A stretch of 64,000 bases of DNA from Nocardioides ginsengisegetis. Lineage in GTDB: Bacteria > Actinomycetota > Actinomycetes > Propionibacteriales > Nocardioidaceae. Made by a program: the position numbers and the translations under genes. Of the stretch, positions 1 through 9,705 are shown one piece after another. Within the stretch, counting starts at the first letter, position 1, and each line of letters begins with the position of its first letter. The notes beneath the pieces were generated by a model. That model was given only the letters and a program-made list of their open reading frames with translations, searched no databases and was not told the DNA's origin. The DNA lies in assembly GCF_014138045.1 (NCBI RefSeq), contig NZ_JACGXA010000001.1, forward strand, positions 2,031,001 to 2,095,000, written 5' to 3'.

Positions 1-1056
1 GGGCTCGTCGTCGTACTCCTCGTCGGCCTCGTCCTCGGCCTCGTCCTCGGTCTCGCCCTCGTACTCCTCGTCGGCCTCGTCCTCGGGCTCGTCCTCGGGC
101 TCGTCGTCGTACTCCTCGTCGGCCTCGTCCTCGGGCTCGTCCTCGTCGTACTCCTCGTCGGCCTCGTCCTCCGGCTCGTCGTACTCCTCGTCGGCGTACT
201 CGTCCTCGCGCTGCTGCTCTTCCTCCTCGACCACCTCGTCGTGGTCGCGGACGACCTCGCCGTCGTGGATCTCGCCGCGCCAGCCCTCGAGCTCGTCCTC
301 CTCGAGGATCGAACGCGTCATGACGTGGCGCCGGAAGTGCCGGAGCTCTGCGCGGGCGCGGCGACCCTGGGCTCGCCAGATGTTGCCGGTCTTCTCGAAC
401 AGGCCCTGCGGGTAGTACTCGAGCACCACGAGGACGCGGGTCAAGTTGGGAGCCAGCTCGTGGAAGGTGACCGCGCCGTCGACGTGACCCTTCTCGCCCT
501 TCGACTTCCAGATGATCCGGTCGTTGGGCACCTGGTCGATGATCGTCGCCTCCCAGGTCCGGTGCGACCAGAAGACCTGGGCCTTGAAGGTGACCTTGAC
601 GTCGTCCTGCTGGTCGACGCTCTCGACCTTCTTCATGAACCCGGAGAAGTCCTGGAACTGGGTCCACTGGTTGTAGGCAACGTCGATCGGCACACCGACG
701 TCGATCGACTCGATGATGTTCGTGGACTTGGTGGCCTTGTCGCCACCGCCGCCCCCGAACGCCGACTTGACCTTGTCCTTGATCTCGCCGAGCCCACCCT
801 TGAGGGCGCCGCCGACGGGGTTGTCCCCCTGGGCTGCAGCCTTGGAACCCTCCTTGGCAGCCTTGCCCATCACGCCGCCGTTGGCGGCGATATCGGTCAG
901 CGAGCCGGTCGCGTCGCCGAGCCGCTGCGTGACGGTGCCGACGGCCTTCTCCCCGAGCGCCTTCGCGGCGTCCTGGAGCTCGTCCTTGAGCCGGTCCAGC
1001 GGAAGCTCACCCATCAGGGACTTCAGCCCCGAGGTGCTGCCCTTGTCCTCAGTCAT
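1..1056 (-). CDS. SRPBCC (START/cyclase-like) protein with acidic repeat tail, 3' partial
   Basis: The reading frame starts at ATG 1056 behind a strong GGAGGGCGA ribosome site and is still open at base 1, so at least 352 residues are present and the C-terminus is missing. Residues about 1-110 are a Gly/Ala/Lys-rich amphipathic region. Residues about 111-250 match the SRPBCC fold (IESIDVGVPIDVAYNQWTQF, then WEATIIDQVPNDRIIWKS), a hydrophobic-ligand pocket often called polyketide cyclase. From about residue 270 the protein becomes an Asp/Glu/Tyr tail made of DEEYDEDEPEDEA-type repeats, encoded by tandem repeats in bases 1-240. It follows the histone-like gene by 14 bases. In Streptomyces a similar SRPBCC gene belongs to the gas vesicle cluster (gvpZ position); that link is inference because no gvpA is in the window. 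Confidence 0.8.
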   Translation of the reverse strand, partial: MTEDKGSTSGLKSLMGELPLDRLKDELQDAAKALGEKAVGTVTQRLGDATGSLTDIAANGGVMGKAAKEGSKAAAQGDNPVGGALKGGLGEIKDKVKSAFGGGGGDKATKSTNIIESIDVGVPIDVAYNQWTQFQDFSGFMKKVESVDQQDDVKVTFKAQVFWSHRTWEATIIDQVPNDRIIWKSKGEKGHVDGAVTFHELAPNLTRVLVVLEYYPQGLFEKTGNIWRAQGRRARAELRHFRRHVMTRSILEEDELEGWRGEIHDGEVVRDHDEVVEEEEQQREDEYADEEYDEPEDEADEEYDEDEPEDEADEEYDDEPEDEPEDEADEEYEGETEDEAEDEADEEYDDEP

Positions 1057-1070
1057 CGTGGTCGCCCTCC

Positions 1071-1865
1071 TCAGCCGTTGCTGCGCGAGCGGCCGGAGCT
1101 GCTCGACTTCTTGGCGGTGGCCCTCTTGGCGGGGGCCTTCTTGGCGGCCGTCTTCTTGGCGGCGGTGGCCTTCGTGGCGGGGGCCTTCTTGGCGGCCGCC
1201 TTCTTGGCCGGAGCCTTGGTGGCCGCAGCCTTCTTCGCCGGAGCCTTGGTGGCGGCCTTCTTCGCCGGTGCCCTGGCGGCGGACGGCTTCTTGGTCGGCG
1301 TCTGCTTCGCAGCCCTCGTGGCCGTCTTCTTCGCCGGGGCCTTCGTGGCCTCCCGGGCAGACCTCGCGGGACGGCGCCGCCGCTGACGGGGGCGCTCCGG
1401 AGCTTCCTCCTCGGGCTCGTCCTCCGCCTCGGGCTCGTCCTCCGCCTCGGGCTCGTCGTCACCCTCGGGCTCGTCCTCGGCCTCGGGCTCCTCCGCCTCG
1501 TCCTGGTCCTCGTCGTCGTCCTCGGCCTCGTCGGCCGCCTCCTCGAGCTCGCCGGCCAGACCGCGGAGTGCGTCGGTGCGATCGCGCAGCGAGTCGCTCA
1601 CCAGCTCCATGCGCGAGCTGAGCGTCGCCAACGCGGCCGCCCTCGCGGCCTCGAGGAACTTGCCGCGGATCTGATCCTCGATCTCGGCGAGGTTGGGGTT
1701 CTTGTCGACCAGCTCGCGTCCCTGCTTCATCAGGGCCCTCGGATTGGTCGCTACTCGTTGCCCGACCAGCATGCTGCCCAGCGATATCGCGAGCTTCATC
1801 TTCTTGTTGCGTCCGAGCAGGTATCCGCCTGCCACGGCCAGCGCAACACGTGCCTCGTTGCTCAT
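1071..1865 (-). CDS. Acidic/basic two-tailed protein, YtxH/gvpY-like N-terminus and histone H1-like C-terminus
   Basis: 264 residues, ATG start behind GAGGGAGCT. Residues 1-35 hold a short hydrophobic, glycine-bearing segment (VALAVAGGYLLGRNKKMKLAIS), followed by a helical region to about 105. Residues about 110-155 are almost purely Glu/Asp/Pro/Ala (EPEAEDEPE repeats). Residues about 155-264 are Lys/Ala/Pro repeats (APAKKAA, TKAPAKK) like eukaryotic H1 tails and mycobacterial HupB/Lsr2-type tails. It is the first gene of a two-gene unit with the SRPBCC gene. The N-terminus resembles the protein encoded next to SRPBCC in actinobacterial gas vesicle clusters (gvpY), sometimes annotated as DNA primase without support. 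Role unknown; DNA or polyanion binding by the basic tail is an inference from composition. Confidence 0.75.
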   Translation of the reverse strand: MSNEARVALAVAGGYLLGRNKKMKLAISLGSMLVGQRVATNPRALMKQGRELVDKNPNLAEIEDQIRGKFLEAARAAALATLSSRMELVSDSLRDRTDALRGLAGELEEAADEAEDDDEDQDEAEEPEAEDEPEGDDEPEAEDEPEAEDEPEEEAPERPRQRRRRPARSAREATKAPAKKTATRAAKQTPTKKPSAARAPAKKAATKAPAKKAAATKAPAKKAAAKKAPATKATAAKKTAAKKAPAKRATAKKSSSSGRSRSNG

Positions 1866-1987
1866 AGCTCCCTCTCGTCGAATGGATGACGTTCATCCGT
1901 CTGTGCGACGTTCTCCCCCTTGGTCCGTGCCCCTCGAGGCCCGATGTAAACCCCGGGGTGGGCAAAGCCGACGAGGGCCGGGAGGGC

Positions 1988-2350
1988 TCAGCCCCGCAAC
2001 GTGGCGCGGATCGAGGGTGCCGCCAGCGCGATCACCTCGTCGACGGACGCGGACGCCATCGGCTCGACCTTGATGACGTAGCGCAGCATCGCCAGCCCGA
2101 TGAGCTGCGAGGCGAGCAGCTCCGTTCGCATGGCGGACGACTGGACACCGGTGGCGCGCGCGACGGGGTTGAGGACCGACCGGTTGATCATCCGGTAGAG
2201 CATCCGCCCCGCCCGGGCGCTGCCCGTCGAGCCCTGGATCAGCTTGACCATCCGGGCCCGCGTGCGGGGGCTCTCGCAGAGCCGGAGGAAGCGGGTGAGC
2301 AGTCGCACGGCGAAGTCCCGCTCGACCGGGTCGACGGGGACCAGCGTCAC
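1988..2350 (-). CDS. TetR C-terminal ligand-binding domain without helix-turn-helix
   Basis: 120 residues from a GTG (2350-2348) that overlaps the hsaB stop (GTGA), so translation is coupled to hsaB. The whole product matches the TetR_C_16-type effector domain of TetR regulators, ending in the characteristic segment ELLASQLIGLAMLRYVIKVE followed by the SVDEVIALAAPSIRATL helix. A normal TetR needs about 60 more N-terminal residues for the DNA-binding three-helix bundle; here that space is occupied by hsaB, so the helix-turn-helix is absent rather than frameshifted. It could be a degenerate regulator or a ligand-sensing or dimerising partner of another TetR. Last gene of the hsaADCB operon. Confidence 0.75.
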   Translation of the reverse strand: MTLVPVDPVERDFAVRLLTRFLRLCESPRTRARMVKLIQGSTGSARAGRMLYRMINRSVLNPVARATGVQSSAMRTELLASQLIGLAMLRYVIKVEPMASASVDEVIALAAPSIRATLRG

Positions 2351-2988
2351 GACTCGGTCGTGGAGTAGTCACCCCGGTAGAACAGCAGCGGCTCCTCGAC
2401 CCCGGACACGGCCATGTCGAGGACCCGTCCGATGACGACGAAGTGGTCGCCCGCCTCGTGGACGGCGTGGATCGTGCAGTCGACGTGGCCGAGCACCCCG
2501 GCGAGGAGCGGGGAGCCGGTGGCGGCCGACGGCGTCCACGGCACCTCGGCGAACTTGTCGATCCCGCGGCTGGCCATCCGGTTGGACAGCTCGGCCTGGT
2601 CGGCGGCCAGGAAGTTCACGCAGAACTTCCCCGATCGCTGGATCAGTGGCCAGGCCCGCGAGGTCTTCGCCGGCACGAACAGCACCAGCGGCGGGTCCAG
2701 CGAGACGCTCGAGAACGACTGGCAGGTCAGCCCGACCGGCTCCCCCGACGACGTCGAGGTCACCACCGTGACACCCGAGGCGAACCGCCCGAGCACGTCG
2801 CGGAACTGCCGGGCCGCGGCGATCGCGGCCGGGTCGTCGGCGTGGACACCGCCGTACTCCCCGGGGCGGAACTCGAAGTCGACGTCGACGTCGCCCAGCC
2901 AGGAGCTGATCAGCTCGGGACTCGGCCAGGTCTCGCGCGCGTCGGAGGTCATCCCCTCCGGGATCTCGCGGCCGGCCTCCGAGCTCAT
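2347..2988 (-). CDS. hsaB: HsaB, flavin reductase of the 3-HSA hydroxylase
   Basis: 213 residues from ATG 2988. A GTG at 3006 that overlaps the hsaC stop (GTGA) is an alternative start giving six more residues; neither has a good ribosome site. HsaB supplies reduced FMN to HsaA so that 3-hydroxy-9,10-secoandrosta-1,3,5(10)-triene-9,17-dione (3-HSA) becomes the catechol 3,4-DHSA. The flavin reductase-like (FMN-binding split-barrel) domain covers about residues 60-208: FRDVLGRFASGVTVVTS, GLTCQSFSSVSLDPPLVLFV, GKFCVNFLAADQ and the final GRVLDMAV...PLLFYRGDY are typical. The N-terminal 55 residues extend beyond the family core. Third position after hsaD-hsaC, as in the M. tuberculosis Rv3570c-Rv3567c operon. 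Confidence 0.92.
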   Translation of the reverse strand: MSSEAGREIPEGMTSDARETWPSPELISSWLGDVDVDFEFRPGEYGGVHADDPAAIAAARQFRDVLGRFASGVTVVTSTSSGEPVGLTCQSFSSVSLDPPLVLFVPAKTSRAWPLIQRSGKFCVNFLAADQAELSNRMASRGIDKFAEVPWTPSAATGSPLLAGVLGHVDCTIHAVHEAGDHFVVIGRVLDMAVSGVEEPLLFYRGDYSTTES

Positions 2989-3002
2989 GCGCTCAACCGT
3001 AG

Positions 3003-4783
<1,781 letters not shown>

Positions 4784-4785
4784 GG

Positions 4786-5952
4786 TCAGTACATCCCCGG
4801 GTCGACCTTGTGGCCGAACTCGTGGGCGCCGTACATCTGCAACGCCCGCTCGGGGTCGTTGGCGGCGTGCACCCGGCCGGCGTGCGCGTCGCGCCACGCC
4901 CGTTGGAGGTAGGTGCCCTCGGCGAGCGCACGACCCCCTGACGCCTCGAAGAGGTCGTCGATCGCGTCGATCGCGCGCTGGGTGCCGATGACCTGGTCGC
5001 GCCGCACCTTGAGCCGCAGCCCGAGCGGGATCTTCTCCCCCTTGTCGACGTGCGCCTGCTCCTCGCGGATGTTGCTGACCAGCAGCGCCCAGGCGGCGTC
5101 GATCTCCGAGGAGGCACGGGCGATCCGCACCGCGGCGAACGGGTCGAGCGACGCCTTCTCGCCGAGGTAGGCCGCGCGGGTGCGCTTCTGCTGCATCTCG
5201 ACGTGCTCGGCGTAGGCGCCGCGCGCCATCCCGATGATCGGGGTGGTGATGGTGCCGGTGAAGATCGAGTGGAACGGCAGCTTGTAGAGGTCGGAGGTGT
5301 TCAGCGCCTGGCCCGGGCCCTTGCACCGCCCGGTCTCCCCCATCGAGAGCGTGAACGCCTCGGGCACGAACACCTCGTCGACCACGATGTCGTTGGAGCC
5401 GGTCCCCTTGAGGCCGACCATGTGCCACACGTCGACGATCTGGTACTTCTCGCGCGGCACCATGAAGGTCCGGAAGTCCACGACCTGCCCGTCGGCGTTG
5501 AAGACCAGCCCACCGAGCAGCACCCACTGGCAGTGGTCGCAGCCCGACGAGAAGCTCCACTTGCCCGACAGCGTGTAGCCGCCGTCGGTGAGGACCGCCT
5601 TGCCCGTGGGGGCGTACGACGAGCTCAGCCGGGTGGACGTGTCCTCGCCCCAGACCGCCTGCTGGGCCTCGTCGGCGAAGAGCGCGACCTGCCAGGGGTG
5701 CACGCCCACCACGCTGGAGACCCACCCCGTCGAGCCGCATGCCGACGCGATGTCCCGGACCGCGGTGTAGAAGTCGACCGGGTCCGCCTCGAGGCCGTCG
5801 AAGCGCCGCGGCTGGAGCAGCCGGAAGAAGCCGACCTCCTCGAGCTCCTTGACCGAGGCCTCGGGCACGACGCGCAGACGCTCCGCCTCGTCGGCCCGCT
5901 CCCGGATGCCGGGCAGCAGGTCGCGGACGCCGTCGAGCACAGCCTGGGACAT
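4786..5952 (-). CDS. hsaA: HsaA, flavin-dependent 3-HSA 4-hydroxylase (oxygenase component)
   Basis: 388 residues from ATG 5952 with ribosome site GACAGGAGCAAC. It is a group D flavin monooxygenase with acyl-CoA dehydrogenase fold that uses FMNH2 from HsaB and O2 to hydroxylate 3-HSA. Family features are the N-terminal helical domain (LDGVRDLLPGIRERADEAER), the SACGSTGWVSSVVGVHPWQ segment, the central beta domain with LSGKWSFSSGCDHCQWVLLGG and VDVWHMVGLKGTGSNDI, and the C-terminal helical bundle ending in a DPERALQMYGAHEFGHKVDPGMY tail. Length equals the M. tuberculosis protein within a few residues. First gene of hsaADCB; the 5' leader of about 35-40 bases lies downstream of a KstR operator and a TAGTAT -10 box. 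Confidence 0.96.
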   Translation of the reverse strand: MSQAVLDGVRDLLPGIRERADEAERLRVVPEASVKELEEVGFFRLLQPRRFDGLEADPVDFYTAVRDIASACGSTGWVSSVVGVHPWQVALFADEAQQAVWGEDTSTRLSSSYAPTGKAVLTDGGYTLSGKWSFSSGCDHCQWVLLGGLVFNADGQVVDFRTFMVPREKYQIVDVWHMVGLKGTGSNDIVVDEVFVPEAFTLSMGETGRCKGPGQALNTSDLYKLPFHSIFTGTITTPIIGMARGAYAEHVEMQQKRTRAAYLGEKASLDPFAAVRIARASSEIDAAWALLVSNIREEQAHVDKGEKIPLGLRLKVRRDQVIGTQRAIDAIDDLFEASGGRALAEGTYLQRAWRDAHAGRVHAANDPERALQMYGAHEFGHKVDPGMY

Positions 5953-5989
5953 GTGTGTTGCTCCTGTCGTGGTCGGACAGCAGCAATAC

Positions 5990-6003
5990 TAGAACACGTT
6001 CTT
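5990..6003. promoter_or_regulatory. KstR operator upstream of hsaA (one mismatch)
   Basis: TAGAACACGTTCTT matches the KstR consensus TnnAACnnGTTnnA except for the last base. On the minus strand it is followed by TAGTAT, a good -10 box for hsaA, so a bound repressor would cover the promoter. The 77-base gap between hsaA and the phosphoesterase gene contains no other feature. Confidence 0.85.
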
Positions 6004-6029
6004 GTTTTGGGTAACCCCCGACGCACCGC

Positions 6030-8732
6030 TCAGTCGTCGAGGTCCCCCATGCCCGGGGCGACCACGAGACCCGGCAGCAGCGGCCGGCACGAGCACGGCT
6101 CGCCACGCGCCCAGGCCCGCAAGGCCTCCTCCTTGAGGCCGCCGGCCGCCCGCAGCTCCGCGATGAGCGCCGGGGGCATCGGGACGCCCGGGTGCACCGA
6201 CTCCCAGATCTGCGCCTCGAGCATCGGCCCGGCGACGTCGATGGAGCTCAGGTCGATGGGGACCGACGCGGCCGAGCCCGGCTTCGCGTCCGGGTTCTTC
6301 TTGTCCATCGGGTAGGTCGGGGTGTGGAAGGTGTAGGGCGCGAAGTCCGGCTTCGAGGTGAACAGGTCGTAGGGCACCGCGGAGTACTGCGTGTACGACG
6401 ACAGCGGGTCCAGGCCGAGGATCAGCTCGATCGTGTGCAGCACCGATGCCTGGCTGATGTGCAGCGAGGAGAGCGCGCCCCGCTTCGCGTACGGCGACGC
6501 CACGGCGAGGATGTTGCGGTGGCCGTCGCGGTGGTCGAGGCCGTCCTGGCTGTCGTCCTCCACGATGAACACCGCGGTGCTCTTCCACTGCGGCGTGTGC
6601 GACAGGTAGTCCACGAACCGCCCGACCGCGAGGTCGTTGGTGGCCACGTGCGCCGCCGGCGTCTTCTTGCCCGCCGACGTCCCGTCGGTGTGGTCATTGC
6701 CGAGGACGGCGTACATGAACTGCGGCAGCTGGTCGGTCTGCACCAGCGGGTCCAGGGCCGCCTCGATCTCCTGCTCCTTGTCGACGTCGGAGACCGACGT
6801 CAGGGAGAGGTTGGCGCCGAGGTTGGGGTCGAAGCTCGCGGCCGACTGCTCGTCGTAGGCGCCTCCGGGGGTGCCGCACCGCGATCCCGGCGCGACCTTG
6901 GTCGTCGGCACCTGGGCGGTCGAGAGGCCCACCAGCTCGCCGAAGTTGCGGAAGGTCTTGCCCTGCCGGGCGAGCTGCTGGAACACCGCGCCACAGCGGG
7001 GGTAGACGATCGGCGCGGTCGGGTCGTAGGGGTGGTTGCGCGAGGAGTAGTAGTGCAGGTAGCTCATCTCGGTGTAGTCGCTCGAGACGCCCTCGGCGGT
7101 CCAGTGGTGGCCCTGGATGCTCGCCTCGCCGTCGCTGTAGAAGTTCTGCGACAGCGCGAACCGCTTCGCCAGCGCGTGGATGTTGGGCGTGACCGTCCTG
7201 GCGTGGTCGTCGACCCGACCGAACTCCGTGTACGACGGCTCCACGTCCGCGTCGCGCCGCGTGAGGTCGCCGAAGACCTGGTCGAAGGTCCGGTTCTCCC
7301 GCACGATCATCACGACGTGCTTGATCGGGCTGCGCCCCGCGTTCCTCAGCGTCGGGATCGGCGAGCCGGCGGGCCGCAGGCGCGAGGTCGTCGACGGGTA
7401 GCGCAGGTTGTGCTGCGCCTTCGCGGTCCACGCGGCGAGGGTGGCCGCAGAGGGACGCTCGACGGAGGTCAGCAGGCCGTGCCGGTGGTTGGCGATGTAC
7501 TGCGCGTGGCTGCGGATCGGCGCCCCACCGAGGCCCTTGGCCGAGGCGACGAGGAGCTTGCCGTGGGTGGCGGTCGCCAGGGCCGAGGGGTACCAGCCGG
7601 TGGGGATCGCGCCGACGGTGTGCAGGTCCTTCCCGGCGCCGCGCAGCACCATCACCGCGTTGTCGCCGGCGTTGCCGACGTAGACGGTGTGGGTCGCGTC
7701 GTCGACGGCCACCGCGTCCGGGGTGGAGCCGTTGGCCTCGCCCTTGATGAGGTGCGTCGAGACCTGGGTGACCTCGCTGGGAGCGGGGCCGGTGACGTCG
7801 AGGACGGTGAGCGAGTCGTCGTTGGCGTTCGCGACGTAGAGGCTCTTCCCCGGGCCGTCGAGCGCCATCGAGACCGGGTGGTCGCCGACGGGGGTCGTCG
7901 AGGTGACCGCGCCGGTGGCCGTGTCGAGGCCGACGACGGCGTTGAGGCCCTGGGCGGCGACGTACGCCGTGGCGCCGTCCTTCGACACGGTGACGGCCTC
8001 GGGGTAGGCGCCGCCGGGCTGGCCCGGGCCACCGAGCGGCGTCTCCCAGAGCAGGGTGCCGTTCTCGGTGGAGAGGGCGGCGACCGTGGAGCCCTGCTCG
8101 TTGGTGACCAGGACCGCGCTGCCATCGGGCAGGACGTCGAGGCCGCGGCTGTAGGCGGCGGCGTCGCCGACGAGCGGGGCCGTGCCGGGGATGCCGCCGT
8201 TCTGGCTGCCGTCCACCGTCGGCGCACCGGCCCGCAGGGAGCTCTTCCAGCGCTGGACCATCATGATCTGGTGGCCGTCCCAGGCGTAGTCGTAGACCTG
8301 GTCGTTGCCGCCACCGGTGGCGTAGAGGTGCGTGCCGTCGGCGCTCCACGCCAGCCCGGACTCGTAGAACGTCGGCTGGTCGGTCTCGTGGTCGTGGACC
8401 GTCTGCAGCACCCGGCCGCTCGCGACGTCGACGATCTGGATCCCCTCGTCCGTCTGGGACGGGGCCCCCTCGCCCTGACCGCTGTTGGCGATCGCGGCGA
8501 CGGTGCCGTCGGGCGAGAGCGCGATGGCGACCGGGAAGTCGCCCAGCTCGGTGCGCTCCCCCACCGGCGTGATGAGCCGGCCGGAGACGAGGCTGACGCC
8601 CTCGGCGTACTGGCCCGTGGTGCTGTAGGGGGTCACGTGCTCGGTGCCGTCGGCGCCGGCGACCTGCCAGACGAGCAGGCCGGCGACGAGGCCGGCGGCG
8701 AGGCCGGCGGCGGTGGTGGGGAGGGTGCGCAT
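6030..8732 (-). CDS. Bifunctional YncE beta-propeller / phosphoesterase (alkaline phosphatase superfamily)
   Basis: 900 residues from ATG 8732, chosen because GGAGGGCC lies just upstream and an N-terminal hydrophobic segment (TTAAGLAAGLVAGLLVWQVAGA) follows at once, a signal peptide or anchor. Residues about 35-440 hold YncE-like seven-bladed propeller repeats (PDGTVAAIANSGQGEG, ADGTHLYATGGGNDQVY, PGKSLYVANANDDSLTV, VGNAGDNAVMVL). Residues about 470-860 are a phosphoesterase (PF04185) domain with the metal-binding start VVMIVRENRTFDQVFGDL, SIQGHHWTAEG and VFIVEDDSQDGLDHRDGHR. Combined proteins of this kind are annotated in many actinobacteria; the substrate is not established. Exported location is inferred. 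Convergence with hsa genes looks fortuitous: it shares no KstR site in front of its own start. Confidence 0.88.
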   Translation of the reverse strand: MRTLPTTAAGLAAGLVAGLLVWQVAGADGTEHVTPYSTTGQYAEGVSLVSGRLITPVGERTELGDFPVAIALSPDGTVAAIANSGQGEGAPSQTDEGIQIVDVASGRVLQTVHDHETDQPTFYESGLAWSADGTHLYATGGGNDQVYDYAWDGHQIMMVQRWKSSLRAGAPTVDGSQNGGIPGTAPLVGDAAAYSRGLDVLPDGSAVLVTNEQGSTVAALSTENGTLLWETPLGGPGQPGGAYPEAVTVSKDGATAYVAAQGLNAVVGLDTATGAVTSTTPVGDHPVSMALDGPGKSLYVANANDDSLTVLDVTGPAPSEVTQVSTHLIKGEANGSTPDAVAVDDATHTVYVGNAGDNAVMVLRGAGKDLHTVGAIPTGWYPSALATATHGKLLVASAKGLGGAPIRSHAQYIANHRHGLLTSVERPSAATLAAWTAKAQHNLRYPSTTSRLRPAGSPIPTLRNAGRSPIKHVVMIVRENRTFDQVFGDLTRRDADVEPSYTEFGRVDDHARTVTPNIHALAKRFALSQNFYSDGEASIQGHHWTAEGVSSDYTEMSYLHYYSSRNHPYDPTAPIVYPRCGAVFQQLARQGKTFRNFGELVGLSTAQVPTTKVAPGSRCGTPGGAYDEQSAASFDPNLGANLSLTSVSDVDKEQEIEAALDPLVQTDQLPQFMYAVLGNDHTDGTSAGKKTPAAHVATNDLAVGRFVDYLSHTPQWKSTAVFIVEDDSQDGLDHRDGHRNILAVASPYAKRGALSSLHISQASVLHTIELILGLDPLSSYTQYSAVPYDLFTSKPDFAPYTFHTPTYPMDKKNPDAKPGSAASVPIDLSSIDVAGPMLEAQIWESVHPGVPMPPALIAELRAAGGLKEEALRAWARGEPCSCRPLLPGLVVAPGMGDLDD

Positions 8733-8872
8733 GGCCCTCCAACCGGCCTGCGCACCCGAGGTCACGGGTGTGCGGGCGTGTTCACCGACTGTTCAGCCAC
8801 CGCGTGACCGGCGCCACGGGACGGGTCCTGGTCGCGCGTTGGTGGGTACGCCGCGTAGCCGACCGGCTCCAG

Positions 8873-8984
8873 CGGTGAGCCAGCAACCGAACCCGACCTG
8901 GATACGGTTCACCACCCACCGCCCGGCCGACCCGGCGGTGAGCCGTGAACCGACCCGGACAGGGAAACGGTTCACAGCTCACCG
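8873..8984. repeat. Two tandem copies of a 49-base palindromic unit
   Basis: Bases 8873-8921 and 8936-8984 are two diverged copies of the same unit, each beginning CGGTGAGCC and ending near CACCG. In the second copy the ends are inverted repeats of each other: CGGTGAGC pairs with GCTCACCG and GTGAACCG with CGGTTCAC, around a loop of about 15 bases. The copies share AACCGA.CC.GAC and ACGGTTCAC. They lie in the otherwise gene-free 8733-9115 stretch between the phosphoesterase start and the DinB gene stop; the rest of that stretch shows no convincing gene. A transcription terminator for neither neighbour is certain; a REP-type element is the best description. Confidence 0.7.
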
Positions 8985-9115
8985 CTCCCGTTGACCAGCG
9001 CGCCCGCGCATGCGGGCGGCGCGGGCGAAGCCCGCGCCGACAAGCGCGCCGGGAGACGGTCGGCCACGCGCGCGGGCGCCCCAGCCAGCCACCGGCAGTT
9101 GCCCCGAGCCGACGG

Positions 9116-9685
9116 TCAGCGGAAGGCGTCCGCGGAGGCCTGCACCTGCGCGACGTGGGCCGCCCAGTCGTAGTCGTCGCCGGGCAGGTTGCTGCTGGTC
9201 CGCAGGAACCCGGCCGCGCCGTCGACGGTCTCGCGCAGGATGTCGGCGTGGCCGGCGTGGTGGTGGGTCTCGGTCGCGACGTGGACCAGCATCCGGTGGA
9301 GCGTCACGGCCTCGCCGCCCCAGTGGCGCACGTTCCCGACGGTCTCGAGGTCGCAGGCGGCGAAGGTCTCGTCCGCGTGCTTCCAGGCCCGGCGGTAGAG
9401 GTCCACGACCCAGTCGCGGCCCTCCTCGGGAGTCGCGAACATGTCGGCGTTGCGGTCGGCTCCCGGGGTGTACCACGGCAGGTCGATCCCGCTGGGTCGC
9501 CCGAAGGTCTCGCCGAAGTAGATGAGCTCCACACCGGCCGAGTGCTTCACGAGACCGAGCAGGTTGGTGCCGGTCGGGGTGAGCGGGCGGCGTACGTCGT
9601 ACTCGCTCAGCCCCTCGAGCTTCCACACGAGCGCGTCGCGCGCGCCCTGGAGGTAGTGGCCGAGGGTCTCCTTCGCGTCCGTCAT
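9116..9685 (-). CDS. DinB/YfiT-like (DUF664) metalloenzyme-fold protein
   Basis: 189 residues. The four-helix DinB fold is recognised from LGHYLQGARDALVWKLEGLSEYDVRRPLTPTGTNLLGLVKHSAGVE at the N-terminus and LVHVATETHHHAGHADILRE about residue 130-150. The three family metal-site histidines can be assigned to His48 (LVKHSAG) and the THHHAGH cluster. Many actinobacterial members are mycothiol-dependent transferases or uncharacterised; the substrate here is unknown. The start is ATG 9685; TAGGGT followed by six bases and the ATG suggests a leaderless transcript. It sits alone after hsaF on the same strand, with 20 bases between its start and the hsaF stop. Confidence 0.85.
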   Translation of the reverse strand: MTDAKETLGHYLQGARDALVWKLEGLSEYDVRRPLTPTGTNLLGLVKHSAGVELIYFGETFGRPSGIDLPWYTPGADRNADMFATPEEGRDWVVDLYRRAWKHADETFAACDLETVGNVRHWGGEAVTLHRMLVHVATETHHHAGHADILRETVDGAAGFLRTSSNLPGDDYDWAAHVAQVQASADAFR

Positions 9686-9705
9686 GGCGTCACCCTAGCC
9701 ACGGC

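Noticed and set aside
1..240. Tandem 30-36-base repeats considered as non-coding satellite or CRISPR-like DNA
   Set aside because: The repeats keep one reading frame as the acidic tail of the SRPBCC protein, with no spacers.
6192..8807. An 871-codon open frame on the plus strand opposite the phosphoesterase
   Set aside because: It is a GC-skew shadow; the minus-strand protein has signal sequence, YncE blades and the phosphoesterase motif, while this frame is Arg/Val-rich without motifs.
8782..8982. Two short minus-strand frames over the tandem hairpin units
   Set aside because: They mainly translate the repeat units and show no ribosome site.
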